Source of the DNA: Morella rubra
Taxonomy: Eukaryota > Streptophyta > Magnoliopsida > Fagales > Myricaceae
Assembly: GCA_003952965.2 (NCBI GenBank)
Contig: RXIC02000063.1
Coordinates: 1-64,000 of the forward strand
Direction of reading: 5' to 3'
Length of the DNA: 64,000 nt
Position numbers and translations under genes: made by a program. The notes beneath the pieces were generated by a model. The model made no database searches and was not told the origin of the DNA. It saw only the letters and a list, made by a program, of their open reading frames with translations. Below, one piece after another: positions 37,451 through 47,680 of this stretch; position 1 is the first letter of the stretch; the number at the start of each line of letters is the position of its first letter.

Positions 37451-37846
37451 GAGACTAGTTAACCATTTGAATTGTTTCTACCGTTCGTCGGTTCTAATTT
37501 GGAGTAGAAAAAGTCAACGAAAGAATCAGAATTTTCTATAAACCCGATGAATGTTTAAAAAATGATAGTAATTAGCTCTATGCAAAATCTTAACAGACTG
37601 GTTAATGACGTGCTTCTGTAGTAGCACGTGTACTGTGTAGTGTATTGAGCGAGACTAGTTAACCATTTGCATTGTTTCTACCGTTCATCGGTTCTAATTT
37701 GGAGTAGAAAAAGTCGACGAAAGAATCAGAATTTTTTATCAACCCGATGACTGTTAAAAAAATGATAGTAATTAGCTCTATGCAAAATCTTAACAGACTG
37801 GTTAATGTTGACGATCTTCTGTAGTAGCACGTGTAGTACATTGAGC
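37451..37846. repeat. Tandem duplication, 2 x ~200 bp
   Basis: Copy one begins at 37451 and copy two at 37651, both with GAGACTAGTTAACCATTTG. They run to GTAGTAGCACGTGTA..ATTGAGC. Identity is high, with a few substitutions and small indels near the end. It lies between the convergent CGR2-like and DYW-PPR genes, about 310 bp past the CGR2-like stop and 220 bp from the PPR stop. Each copy keeps a CACGTG box. Confidence 0.93.
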
Positions 37847-38071
37847 GACGCCAGTGCTTGCTGGGGAAGGTCTGTCTCGAAGCTTCAATCTTAAAAGTGT
37901 TCTGATCTAGTCAACACATTAATAAATCCTATCACTGGTCTAGATAAAATTAGTCAATGTATTAATGGTGATTTGTTTGACAAGTCACAGATGCTATCTT
38001 TATTCGTGCGCTAATTCAGCACCATGGATCTCTTCCTTCCTTCAAAAAGAGAAGTTCAACATCCTCCATTG

Positions 38072-40231
38072 TTACCAATAATCCCCACAAGAGCATTGTC
38101 CGTCCCTAAAGCAGTGAAACCTATGACTATCTCTAACAGTGATTTCCCTCCCAGCAATAGCAGATATAAATTTGATGGCATTGTGGCAATCTCCACAAAT
38201 TCTTAAATTCTTCACCACAAGTATAGGCTCCCAATCTTTAGTCGTGATCAGCCCAAATGCAACTGCTAGCTTCTCACTGTGATGCCCTAACCTTGTCTCC
38301 TTCTCTCCTGTTTCATCATCCTTAACCAAAGCCCACCTCAAATCTGGCACGTACCCTGATTGCTTCATTTTCCTCAACATCTCCTCCAAGTATTCGTAAA
38401 TTTCCTTTATCATCGGGTGTGAACTATCTTCAGCCACAAACACATGTATCCTCTTATTCACCTCTATCCAACTACAACCTGGCTTCTTCTTCACACCTCT
38501 ATCTCGCATAAGCTTTCTAATTGTTGCTGCCTCAACCCATTTGCCGGCACTGGCATACATGTTGGCAAGCATGACGTATGGAACAGCATTTGACGGTTCC
38601 AACTGGAGAAAATGGCTGCCGGCCTTTATTGCCAACTCCATTTTTCCATGCGTTCTACAGGCACCAAGTAACGCAGCCCAACCAATGGAGCCAGGGTTAA
38701 ATGGCATTTTCTCAATCAGCCCCTCAGCTTCACTCAGTTTGCCAGCACGACCCAAAAGATCTATCATGCATGAATAGTGCTCTGCTTCTGGTTCAATGCC
38801 GAACTTCTCCTTCATCATATTGAAATAACTCTGACCCTCCTCGACTTTTCCAGTGTGCGCACATGCAGAAAGAACAGAGATGAAGGTTATGCTAGTAGGG
38901 CCAATATCAGTGTCAAGCATTCGCTGAAAAAGATGTAGTGATTCTGTTCCACTACCATGTTGAGCATAACCTGCAATCATTGAATTCAAAGAGACAGTAT
39001 TTCGCTCTGGCATCCTATCAAATAACCTCCTTGCATCTTGAAGATTTCCACATTTTGAGTACATTGCCACCAGAGCATTATTCACTGAAATCCTATTTGA
39101 AGGAATCTCTGATTTGATTGCCAGAGCATGAATCTGCCTTCCTTGAGAGGGAGATGACAAACTGGAGCAGGCACTAATCACGCACACAAAGCTACAATCA
39201 TCAGGACGGTAACGGACACGCTGCATCTGCCTGAAACAGTCAAGAGCATCTTCAGAGAAATTCTCATCTTGGGAAAACCCCGAAATCATTGTGTTCCACA
39301 GGACCAAATCCGGTTCTGCAATCTCTTCAAATACTTTCCTGCAATCTGACATACCACCCCTACACTTGGAATACAAATCGATCAAACCACTACCCACGTG
39401 AGAATTCTGGTGAAATCCCGTTTTTATCAACTTTGCATGAAACTGACGCCCACCCAACAAATCCTCCACGCACGTAAATGCAGTCAAAACACTGGCCAAA
39501 GTAAACATATCAACATCAAATCCTCTCTGGCCCATTTCCAGAAACAATCCCAGCGCTTTTGATCCTTCCCTATGCTGCCCGTATGCCACAATCATCGAAT
39601 TCCAAGACACCTCATCTCTAACTTCCCCCATCCCATAAAACACCAGCTTTGCCTCCTCCAGCAACCCATTCTTATTATAATACGTCACAAGAGTGTTGTT
39701 TACGGAAACAAAATAATCAAATCCACCCGACACCGCTAAAGAGTGCAACTGCCTAACCATGTCGATGTCATCACAACAAGCAGTGATAATACCAGATAGA
39801 GTGAAGCCATCCATGTCAAGTCCCGACTCTCTCATCTCCACAAACACGCGGAACGCAGATTCTGTGTCGCCTCGATCGGCATAGGCAGAAATGAGAGTGT
39901 TATATGAGACAAGGTCCGGTTGAGGGATTTGATCGAACAGTCGGTGAGCAACATCGGTCTTCGATTCTTTAGCATAGGCAGCCATGATGGCGTTGAAAGA
40001 GAAAACGTTGGGGTCTATGGTACAGTCGAAGGCGTGGCGCGCAGCGGAGAGGCGGCCACATTTGGAGTATAGAAGGATCAAGTGGTTGGAGAGGTAGGTG
40101 GAAGGAGGTACAAAGGACTTGACGTATAGGGCGTGGAGGGACTTGCCAGTGAGGAGGTCTTTCTGGGCAATGCATGCTTTCAAGAGGTGACGAAATGTTT
40201 GGAGGGACCAAGACCATGAGATTTGGCTCAT
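38072..40231 (-). CDS. DYW-class pentatricopeptide repeat protein, At3g49710-like
   Basis: A single 719-aa frame, close in length and sequence to remembered At3g49710. PLS repeats run through most of the protein ([55 protein letters not shown]). E motifs follow ([20 protein letters not shown]), then a complete DYW deaminase-like domain. That domain has the [11 protein letters not shown] zinc-binding His-Ser-Glu, the [12 protein letters not shown]ys-x2-Cys, and the terminal CSCGDYW. DYW proteins carry out C-to-U editing of plastid or mitochondrial RNA; the catalytic Glu and zinc ligands are intact here. No classic transit peptide is obvious at the N-terminus. The start is the first ATG. The edited site is unknown. 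Confidence 0.96.
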   Translation of the reverse strand: MSQISWSWSLQTFRHLLKACIAQKDLLTGKSLHALYVKSFVPPSTYLSNHLILLYSKCGRLSAARHAFDCTIDPNVFSFNAIMAAYAKESKTDVAHRLFDQIPQPDLVSYNTLISAYADRGDTESAFRVFVEMRESGLDMDGFTLSGIITACCDDIDMVRQLHSLAVSGGFDYFVSVNNTLVTYYNKNGLLEEAKLVFYGMGEVRDEVSWNSMIVAYGQHREGSKALGLFLEMGQRGFDVDMFTLASVLTAFTCVEDLLGGRQFHAKLIKTGFHQNSHVGSGLIDLYSKCRGGMSDCRKVFEEIAEPDLVLWNTMISGFSQDENFSEDALDCFRQMQRVRYRPDDCSFVCVISACSSLSSPSQGRQIHALAIKSEIPSNRISVNNALVAMYSKCGNLQDARRLFDRMPERNTVSLNSMIAGYAQHGSGTESLHLFQRMLDTDIGPTSITFISVLSACAHTGKVEEGQSYFNMMKEKFGIEPEAEHYSCMIDLLGRAGKLSEAEGLIEKMPFNPGSIGWAALLGACRTHGKMELAIKAGSHFLQLEPSNAVPYVMLANMYASAGKWVEAATIRKLMRDRGVKKKPGCSWIEVNKRIHVFVAEDSSHPMIKEIYEYLEEMLRKMKQSGYVPDLRWALVKDDETGEKETRLGHHSEKLAVAFGLITTKDWEPILVVKNLRICGDCHNAIKFISAIAGREITVRDSHRFHCFRDGQCSCGDYW

Positions 40232-40554
40232 CTAATGGTACGTAGCTTTGCTTGAGGGAAAGGCATGAGCATGAAGATACAAGGACATTACTTAGGAAGC
40301 CTTCCGTCCGCGTCGAAGAAAGTTTGCCTTAGGCCCGGGCCCCCTCCCAATCTCCCCTTCCGTCTGCGACAATAGTTCTGTTTTCCTTATAATCTGACCA
40401 CGAGAATCGTCTCCTTAGCACCATGGCTCTTTAAAAACTCTCGAGCCCATTGTCTTAAGGTACCATATCCTTTTTGTTGCCATCTTATACACCAACGACG
40501 TTGGATATATAGTTCGGAAAATCTTCGTGGTTCTACTATGAAAAATTTATCATT

Positions 40555-40745
40555 TTTTTTAAGATTTGAGCTGAATCTTGGATTTTTTTTTTTTTAATAT
40601 CCTATTTAGATGAGTTTTTTACGATCTCTAGAAAATTTGAATGAAATTTATAATGAAAAAGAATAATGTAATGGGAGAGAGATTACTTTGTAATTTTTTT
40701 AATTAAGTAAAAATTTTGGAGTGAGACACTCAAAACACACCCTTA
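40555..40745. mobile_element. AT-rich repeat block (MITE-like)
   Basis: AAGATTTGAGCTGAATCTTG followed by a T-run and AATATCCTATTTAGATGAGT is shared, with divergence, with the pieces at about 60217-60245 and 61478-61510. Its right half (GAATGAAATTTATAATGAAA, TAATGGGAGAGAGATTACTT) resembles the MITE at 29.9 kb. The borders are uncertain. Confidence 0.5.
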
Positions 40746-41458
40746 AGTACTCTAAACCGCCACCAGAAAATGCTCCGCACAGTTAGAACTACCTTTCACC
40801 CGACAGTTAAGCCAAAACCTCAACTCTGTAGCTTAATATGATCCAAACTCTAACATTCAAGCCACTGAGAGATTATAGAAATCACAGAATATTTAACTTG
40901 AAAATGTTGATTGAAGGCAACATTACGAAACTAAATCCAATTTCCTCCTTTTTTGTTCCCTTGGCAAGGAAAGAGGATTCAAGCACATAAATGCCACAAC
41001 TGATCCAGAAAAACAAAGACATCTAACAATCTCGATAAGGCAGTCAACAAGTTTGTTGAGCTTCAACAAAATAGTCATCTCTGGAAATAAAAAGTTGGGA
41101 CAAATAATTATTGAAGGCATGCGCAGAGCTGCAGCCATGAAGCAGAAATGCAAGCCAACAATGATTGTCTTCCAGCAATTTCTGAATCTTAGGACACAAA
41201 ATTCCCCATTTCCTGCAAAATAAGTTAAACTAATGCATGGAGCATCAATCAATACACACGTGCCAAATATAGAAACAAAACAAACTAGGAGTGTAGTAGG
41301 AGTTGAGAGAGGAATTACCTGCTCAAAATTCCATTTCTCCATTATTTACAGTGAGAAAGCTGATGGAAAGGTTTCCAGACAGTTGAAAACAAACATATTC
41401 ACCTCATTCAGTGCTAGTTCAAATCCATCTAAAGTGCCCTCCCCCCTCAGGCAGCGGG

Positions 41459-41482
41459 GAGAGAGAGAGAGAGAGAGAGAGA
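41459..41482. repeat. (GA)n microsatellite
   Basis: About twelve GA units followed by a G-rich tract, in the intergenic region. Confidence 0.9.
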
Positions 41483-44141
41483 GGAGGGGGGAACTCCTAG
41501 TCCCCTGGCTCCTGGCTCTATCCCAGTGCTGCAGATTAGGGGTACTCTAGTGCATGGAACAATTTTATAGTTCTGTGGATAGTTCTCTACAGGCTAAGTC
41601 TTAACTTCTCCATCATGATAATAAACTGATTCAACCTCACTAGCAAAATGATCTCATTGTTGAAGTGGAGGGCATAAACCCCACATCAATTGGTTGGTTC
41701 ACAGCTGCCACTAAAACAACTAAACTTCCAAGAAGAAGAACCTACACATAGTCAGATAAAAGCTTAAAATATGCAACTGACAAACTATAATTGATTCGAA
41801 GTTTCGGTAGAAGGGTTTAAAGCAAACATGAAAGCGGGCATTCTATAAAGAAATCCTAGCATATTGCTAGAAAAAAAAAATTACAATTAATTCACGTTCA
41901 ATGGTCATACTTGTCTGTCTGTTGTGGAGATAACCGAATGTGAAAATGACATTTTGCCCAAGGCTCAGCACAGGCCTAATAAGGGCTAGGTATGTTTAAA
42001 CCCTCTTTGACTCGTTATTGCTATGACAGGCTGAATCTTGGAGCAGCTGGATTAAGCTCATTAAGTACGGTAAGCTTCTCGCACAAAAGCAAACCAAAAG
42101 TTCACAGCTCATAACACCACAGCCACATCATATATTACAAAGTCATTGCAAACCTAACTTTAAAATCCTCTTTTACAAATAAACAAAAAAGGAAAGAAGA
42201 GAGAGAGAGAGAGTACTGAAATTGTGGATTATGATAAGCCTGCAAGATGGAAGAACCATTGTCTTGAATCTTTTTCATATTCAAACAAACAAAACCATAA
42301 TCGCACAGAAATTTAAACAACATGGTGGGGTTTTGCAAGTACTAATTTGCACAAGCATCATCATATCAAATGAGATACACATGATTCCAAGTAACCATTA
42401 ACACTTGAATGGCAAGTAATGCAACATCTTTCACGTTTTGAAGAATCTCCAAGCTTAGCAAAGTCAATTGCATTGAGCAAAACCATTTCCTTATATGCTT
42501 TTCGAGGTTAATCTTCCGTTTTCCAGAAAAGGGAAACTCTTGAGGAAAATTGCAAGTAAAACCTGCTTTCAACTAATGAGTATCAGAAATATCCAAGGTG
42601 ATATCTTTTCCAACACCAGTTTTCCCATTATATGCACATTTAACTTGCGTGCAGTTCCAATAGATTTTATGGGACAATCATCAGAATAACCTATCATAAT
42701 TATTGCTTCAATTCATTATGTTGATGTATCCATAATCTCTTGAAAAATTTGAGAAGTACAAGGGCATCCCACAATCAGCAACCTGCTCCGAAATCTTAAC
42801 TAAAGGACTAAAGCACTAAAGACAGATGGTTCAATAATAGTAGGTCCTAGGGAACAAGAGAGACCTTCATATAGTATAGTCCAGAAACTCGGACATGTCA
42901 AATATAAAATACATTGGCCAGAAGGCACCAAGGGGGCCTGTCTTATTTTAACTCCTTCCTTGGGAAGTCTGCTTACAGTACTTTTAACCTCACAAAGGCC
43001 CTGGGGGCGGAAGGAATCAGGTCACGATTCAACTTCCGGGAGCAGTAAGCTGATTTGCCTTTCGCCAGGAGCTAACGAGAGACGTCCTTAAAGTTGTTGA
43101 TCTGATTAACAGATCCAGAACATAAAGAAAGGAGGGTGAATAATGCTGTTCTCAATTGTGCATAATGGTACAACCAAGAGCAACTACAGATTACATGAAA
43201 TTGGGAATCTCACGGAAACAGAGCTAACCTCGGTATACCACATTTCAAATCATCAACTGTCTTAAAATATTGAGCTAATGGAAGAAGATGAATTAGTCAT
43301 TATATTAGTACTTTGATTTTTCCCCTCACGTGTCCACCCAAACTCCCCTTTAAGAAGCGAGACCCCAAATGTAAGACATTCTAAATTATGAGGAGTTATA
43401 GAGTGGTAATATATTTCACCTCGTGACCACTACTTTGACACTGCTAGATGGAAAGAGCGGAATGAATATAAATCAATGTCTTACCAATAAAGAAAAACAA
43501 ACACTCCAGTTAGATGAGACCCAAGTACTAGTGGAGTAACCCTTTGAAATGGACATTCTTGTATCAGATAGAGTTCACAATATGAGTAACGATATTGAAC
43601 TAGTCCAGTCTTTTTGCTCTGTATGAGTATCATCACCCACATTCATGACTGTAGGAGATTATCGCAACTCCAACATATTTTGAAATTGTAAAACATTGTC
43701 CCCATGAATCAAAAGAAAAGAAACTCACTTGACAATTCTAATAAGCAACTGAGGCATCTTAAAAGACGTATTAGCCGAGGTACAATCAGCAAGCTTATAA
43801 AACCACAGAGTTCTCTGGAAGTGCCCAAAGCGCGGTACAAGTATAGCCGTATAAATATAGATGACAAAATAAAAGGCTATGGGTATTCCCCCCCAAATCA
43901 AGATTTGTTGAGTTAGTTCTCAATTTGAGCGCTTACAAGTTACATGGAATGTAACGACTTCTATGCTATGCTTCTGAGAAGCACGACGCTGAAGTTAACT
44001 AAGAAAGCAAGTGGTTCGCAAAGAAAAGAAACATACGCGATAAGATTAAGTAACAATTATAATAAATAGGATTAATAAATAGCACAAGAAAATATAGGGA
44101 TTGGAAACAAAAGGTGGAGGAAGTACAAAAATTCTGGTGTT

Positions 44142-44726
44142 TCAGAGGTATTCGAACTCATCTTCCTTGAGATGGCCAAAGAACTTGACAGGGCCGCGGC
44201 CTTGGATTTCCGTAACGAACTCCACCTTGTAAGGCATATTGGCGGAGATGCTCTTACCCTTCCACAGCCCAACGAAATGCTTGAGTTCACCTTCCATACC
44301 AGTCAGATCGACCTCCGGCACCCTGGGAACATGGTACACCTTCAACGGCACCTTAACCCTAACCCTGGCGCCAATCTTGGCCTCAGATGATGTTGTTGTT
44401 GCTGTAGAGGAATCTGATTCGAGAGCAACCTCGCAATAAGTCATCCTTCTCCTTCTTCTCTGGATGTTGAGGTGGTAGGGAACAATATTACCCAGTGAAC
44501 ATGAAGCTGAAACTGCCAAGGAAGTAGTACTCCTACTCCTAGAAGAACAAGAAGGAATGGATGACTTCATCATCATCGTCGCCTGTTTCGCGGAGACATT
44601 GCCTGTACTACCGGCGTATACAGAGGAAGGGAGAGATGGCGACGATAAAGAGGAAGGGATGGGTGTTGCTGCTGCTGGGCATAGTAGAGATAGAGACACG
44701 GCGGTAATTGGGATAGGCGTAGTCAT
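44142..44726 (-). CDS. FTRA: Ferredoxin-thioredoxin reductase subunit A (variable chain), chloroplastic
   Basis: An intronless frame of 194 aa from the ATG at 44726; the open frame reaches further up only through non-ATG codons. FTR passes electrons from ferredoxin to thioredoxins in the chloroplast stroma. The catalytic 4Fe-4S chain is FTRB, and this variable chain stabilises it. The first ~95 residues are rich in Ser, Thr, Ala and Pro, typical of a plastid transit peptide. The mature part carries the conserved small-barrel domain: IGARVRVKVPLKVYHVPRVP, LTGMEGELKHFVGLWKGK, ISANMPYKVEF and GPVKFFGHLKEDEFEYL at the C-terminus. It lies 3 kb downstream of, and in the same direction as, the LCB kinase gene, the pair seen in Arabidopsis as At5g23440-At5g23450. 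Confidence 0.95.
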   Translation of the reverse strand: MTTPIPITAVSLSLLCPAAATPIPSSLSSPSLPSSVYAGSTGNVSAKQATMMMKSSIPSCSSRSRSTTSLAVSASCSLGNIVPYHLNIQRRRRRMTYCEVALESDSSTATTTSSEAKIGARVRVKVPLKVYHVPRVPEVDLTGMEGELKHFVGLWKGKSISANMPYKVEFVTEIQGRGPVKFFGHLKEDEFEYL

Positions 44727-45035
44727 TCCACTCTCAACTCTCAAGAATCAGAATTGGGATTTTGGGATTTATGGATTCCACAAAGTCAGGTGAAATCCTG
44801 TTCTTTCATATGATAACGGATAACCGTCTGTGCATCTGTCTGTATGCCACAGGTCCCGCGCTCAGTCTCAGCCAACCCATCGGCCATCCCCATCTCGGAG
44901 GAGCCGCATCACTGTCGAGGAGGACACGTGACTCTGTGCTCATCACATATTCTGATTATATTTCATTTCTCCTCCATTTATAGCCCTTGCCTGCTAAGAT
45001 CGGGCACCCATAAATACATTCTAATTTATTAACAT

Positions 45036-45184
45036 AGCATTTGGCTATAAAATTTTAATAATATTTTAAAATTTCATGTTGGTATTAAAAAAGAGGTGTA
45101 TTGTAATTGATGAATAAATAATAAAAGTAAAAATAAAATTGTAAAGTGTATTTGATAAAAATAAAATTTTACAATCCAAATGCT
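45036..45184. mobile_element. Short AT-rich MITE
   Basis: The left end AGCATTTGG..TAAAATTTT is mirrored by the right end AAAATTTTACA..CCAAATGCT, a terminal inverted repeat around a 149-bp AT-rich body. No target-site duplication could be settled. Confidence 0.55.
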
Positions 45185-46129
45185 GTGTAAGATTTTGTAA
45201 AGATAAATATACTCTGCACTTTTTTCATACTTTACACTTCAAAATCATTATTTTTATCACGTTGAATTCACTGATTATTAATTTTATATTTTATAACCTA
45301 AACTACTAAATATTGCACTCTAAACTATCTATAAGTATGCAGTTTGTAACCCGAGTTACCATTTGACTATTAAGGGCAAATTTGTAAAACAAAATTTTGG
45401 CTAAAATTCTCTCTATTTAAAAATTTTCTTGGTGAAATGTTTTTTGTTGTTGTTAAAAATAGTGAAGATTGATTCGGTTCTGGTGAAAAAAGTTGTTGGG
45501 GCTTGTTTGGGACTAAGTTTGAGATTGAGATTGAATTTGAGTTTGAGCTTGAATTCGAGATTGAGAGAAGTCTCGTGAGGCCTTGTACCGGGTTTGTGAT
45601 TCTTAGGATTGGGTGATGTAAGACTATAATAATTACTTGCTTTTATTTATAGCATTTTGCATAAATGCATTAATCAGACGGTGGACCATATTTATAAAAA
45701 GCAACTCTAGGTGGACTTCATTTTAAGACTCATGCTATAAAAAGCAATTCTAAGTGGACTCCATTCTAGGGCCTATGCTATAAAAAACAACTTTAATTGA
45801 ACAACATTTAAAAATATAGGATCTCACATGTGTCAATCAGACTTAAAGTCTAGTGTCAGTTAGAGAAATAAGAATATTTTTTATTTTTTTAATTCGACCT
45901 TTGACTTAGAGGCACACAAATTGAGGGAGACGTTGACAAATTTATGATGTTTGCAAAAACTCACTTGCAATCTTAACACATCCAAATAAGGACTTCAAGC
46001 GGGACTAAAGTTTTAAAACTTAAGTTAAAAACCGATCCTAAATATGCTCTTGGAGTTTGTAAAAAAGTATTGAATAATTTAAAATTTGTAAAAATATATG
46101 AAGTTGGTGAAAAAGTAGTTGTAAAATTT

Positions 46130-46390
46130 TTTTAAAAAGAAAATCTTGACAACCATAGGCATATCTCAAAATTTTTTTATTAAAAGAATAATAATAATAA
46201 AAATTCAAAATCACCTTTCTCCTCCCATCAAATCTCCACTTCTCATTATAATAAATATAAAAAATTCACTCAAATCATCTATCTCTATTTTTTTTTTACC
46301 AACTCTCATAAAATTCTACTTTTCATTACTTTCTCTCAAAATATAATAAAACTCTAATCTATCTCAATTTTCACAACATTTCTAAAATTT
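46130..46390. mobile_element. AT-rich MITE, inverted copy of the 29.9-kb family
   Basis: CTCCTCCCATCAAATCTCCA, CTTCTCATTATAATAAATAT and AAAAAATTCACTCAAATCAT, read as reverse complement, match the core of the element in the HflX-like gene intron. Limits are approximate. Confidence 0.6.
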
Positions 46391-46442
46391 TCAAAAAATC
46401 ATAGTTTGCAAGTCTGACCACGTGTCACAATAAAAAAAAAAG

Positions 46443-46805
46443 GGGATTAAATACACTTTGCCCCCTTATCTTTGGGGTCATTTACATTTTGCACCCCGAT
46501 GTATTATTTTTGACACATTGAACCCCTTAACTTACACATTTTTTCACTTTGGACCCCGCACCCAAATTGTTCGTTAATTTAGACAAATTCCGTCAAAATT
46601 TGTACACATTACCCCCTTATCTTTAGGCGTATGTACACATTGCACACGTTTTGACGGAAATCCGTCTAAATTAACGGGCAATTTGGATGCAGGGTCCAAA
46701 GTGAAAAAATGTGTAAGTTAAGGGGTCCAATGTGTCAAAAATAATATATCGAGGTGCAAAGTATAAATGACCTCAAAGATGAGGGGAGCAAAATGTATTT
46801 AACCC
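46443..46805. mobile_element. Large foldback MITE (possible Mutator-like), 363 bp
   Basis: Two arms of about 155 bp (46443-46597 and 46650-46805) are close inverted repeats. From each end inward they read GGG(A)TTAAATACA.TTTGC, ATCTTTG.GGTCATTTA, TATT.TTTTTGACACATTG, CCCCTTAACTTACACATTTT, TTCACTTTGGACCC and GACGGA/GACAAATTCCGTCA. The loop is about 50 bp. Long arms of this sort are typical of Mutator-like foldback elements. A-runs flank both sides and could be a 9-bp duplication, but being mononucleotide they prove little. Confidence 0.85.
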
Positions 46806-47337
46806 AAAAAAACAACACGAAACGCCGACAAACACGAAACACCTTGTTGGAGAATGAAAGGTGGAGCTCGTCTGTCCCTACAAGTTTCCAACCGTTATGA
46901 ACAGTAAATTACGTAGGAGGAGGAGAGGTAAGCAGCTGCAGATTGGTGTGAATCGTATCCTCAGCCTCGGTCCCTCTCTGCAGTCTTGCCTAGGTCCCTC
47001 TCTGAGAAAGGGAGCTAGGTCCAACCAATTTCCTTTTGCCTCGAGTAGGTTGACTTGTGCATAGGCACCTGGCAGGCCGGAGGTACTGGTACATAAATCC
47101 TTCTCTCGCTACTGATTGTCTCATCCATTTTCAGATGATCCAGTCAATCCATCAATCTTGGAACACGAAGCAAAATATGTTTTCCCACAAATATAATTAA
47201 AAAAACAAGTGCTACAGTTGAGCACTTGAGCAAATAAGTGAGAGAGACATAGCTAATCAATAACCAAAAGCTTTACAAAATGAATTCCTCGATAGCAATT
47301 TTAAGTCATCACAGGGGATCCTTTTCCTCTTTTGTGA

Positions 47338-47338
<1 letters not shown>

Positions 47339-47382
<44 letters not shown>
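47339..47382. repeat. (GT)n(GA)n compound microsatellite
   Basis: About seven GT units run directly into about fifteen GA units, some 300 bp downstream of the LCB kinase stop codon. Confidence 0.92.
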
Positions 47383-47385
<3 letters not shown>

Positions 47386-47680
47386 GCTGAATCCGTAATA
47401 CATTATGCTGCTCTCACAAGGCATCAACGGGAAAAGATACATAGTAAGATGATGTAGAAAGAAATAAACAAATGAACAACCTCCACATAACCCTAACAAA
47501 AAATTTACAGGGACCTCAGCTGTTCAATGGTGCAACTGTGAGGGGGCTGAAAAGAAAATGCAGCATAAGGTATTCTAACTTGCTATATGGCTATTTACCC
47601 GAAATCCCACAACCACAATTGACAGTGCAATAACGTCCCAAGAACCCACGAAAGAATCCAAAAAAATAACATATGGTATA

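Larger units (their letters stand above)
40232..44141. other. 3.9-kb intergenic region between DYW-PPR and FTRA genes
   Basis: It holds the promoter of the PPR gene at the left and the 3' UTR of the FTR gene at the right. In between I see a MITE-like block (about 40555-40745), simple repeats at 41459-41482 and 42199-42215, and no convincing coding exon. The 139-codon minus-strand frame at 40923-41342 is hydrophobic but unrecognised and has no supporting features. Confidence 0.5.
44727..47680. other. Repeat-rich intergenic region between FTRA and LCB kinase
   Basis: The first 300 bp should be the FTRA promoter. The rest is AT-rich and built largely of small inverted-repeat elements (about 45036-45184, 46130-46390 and 46443-46805) plus a GT/GA microsatellite at 47339-47382. 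The right end is the 3' UTR of the LCB kinase gene. No coding gene is recognised. 45480-45560 is a GAGATTGAGTTTGA-type low-complexity tract. Confidence 0.5.

Noticed and set aside
40923..41342. 139-codon hydrophobic open frame on the minus strand
   Set aside because: No recognised domain, no codon pattern like the real genes, and it lies in intergenic DNA without splice or homologous support.
47339..47382. Repeat array considered as CRISPR-like
   Set aside because: It is a plain dinucleotide microsatellite without spacers, in a plant nuclear sequence.
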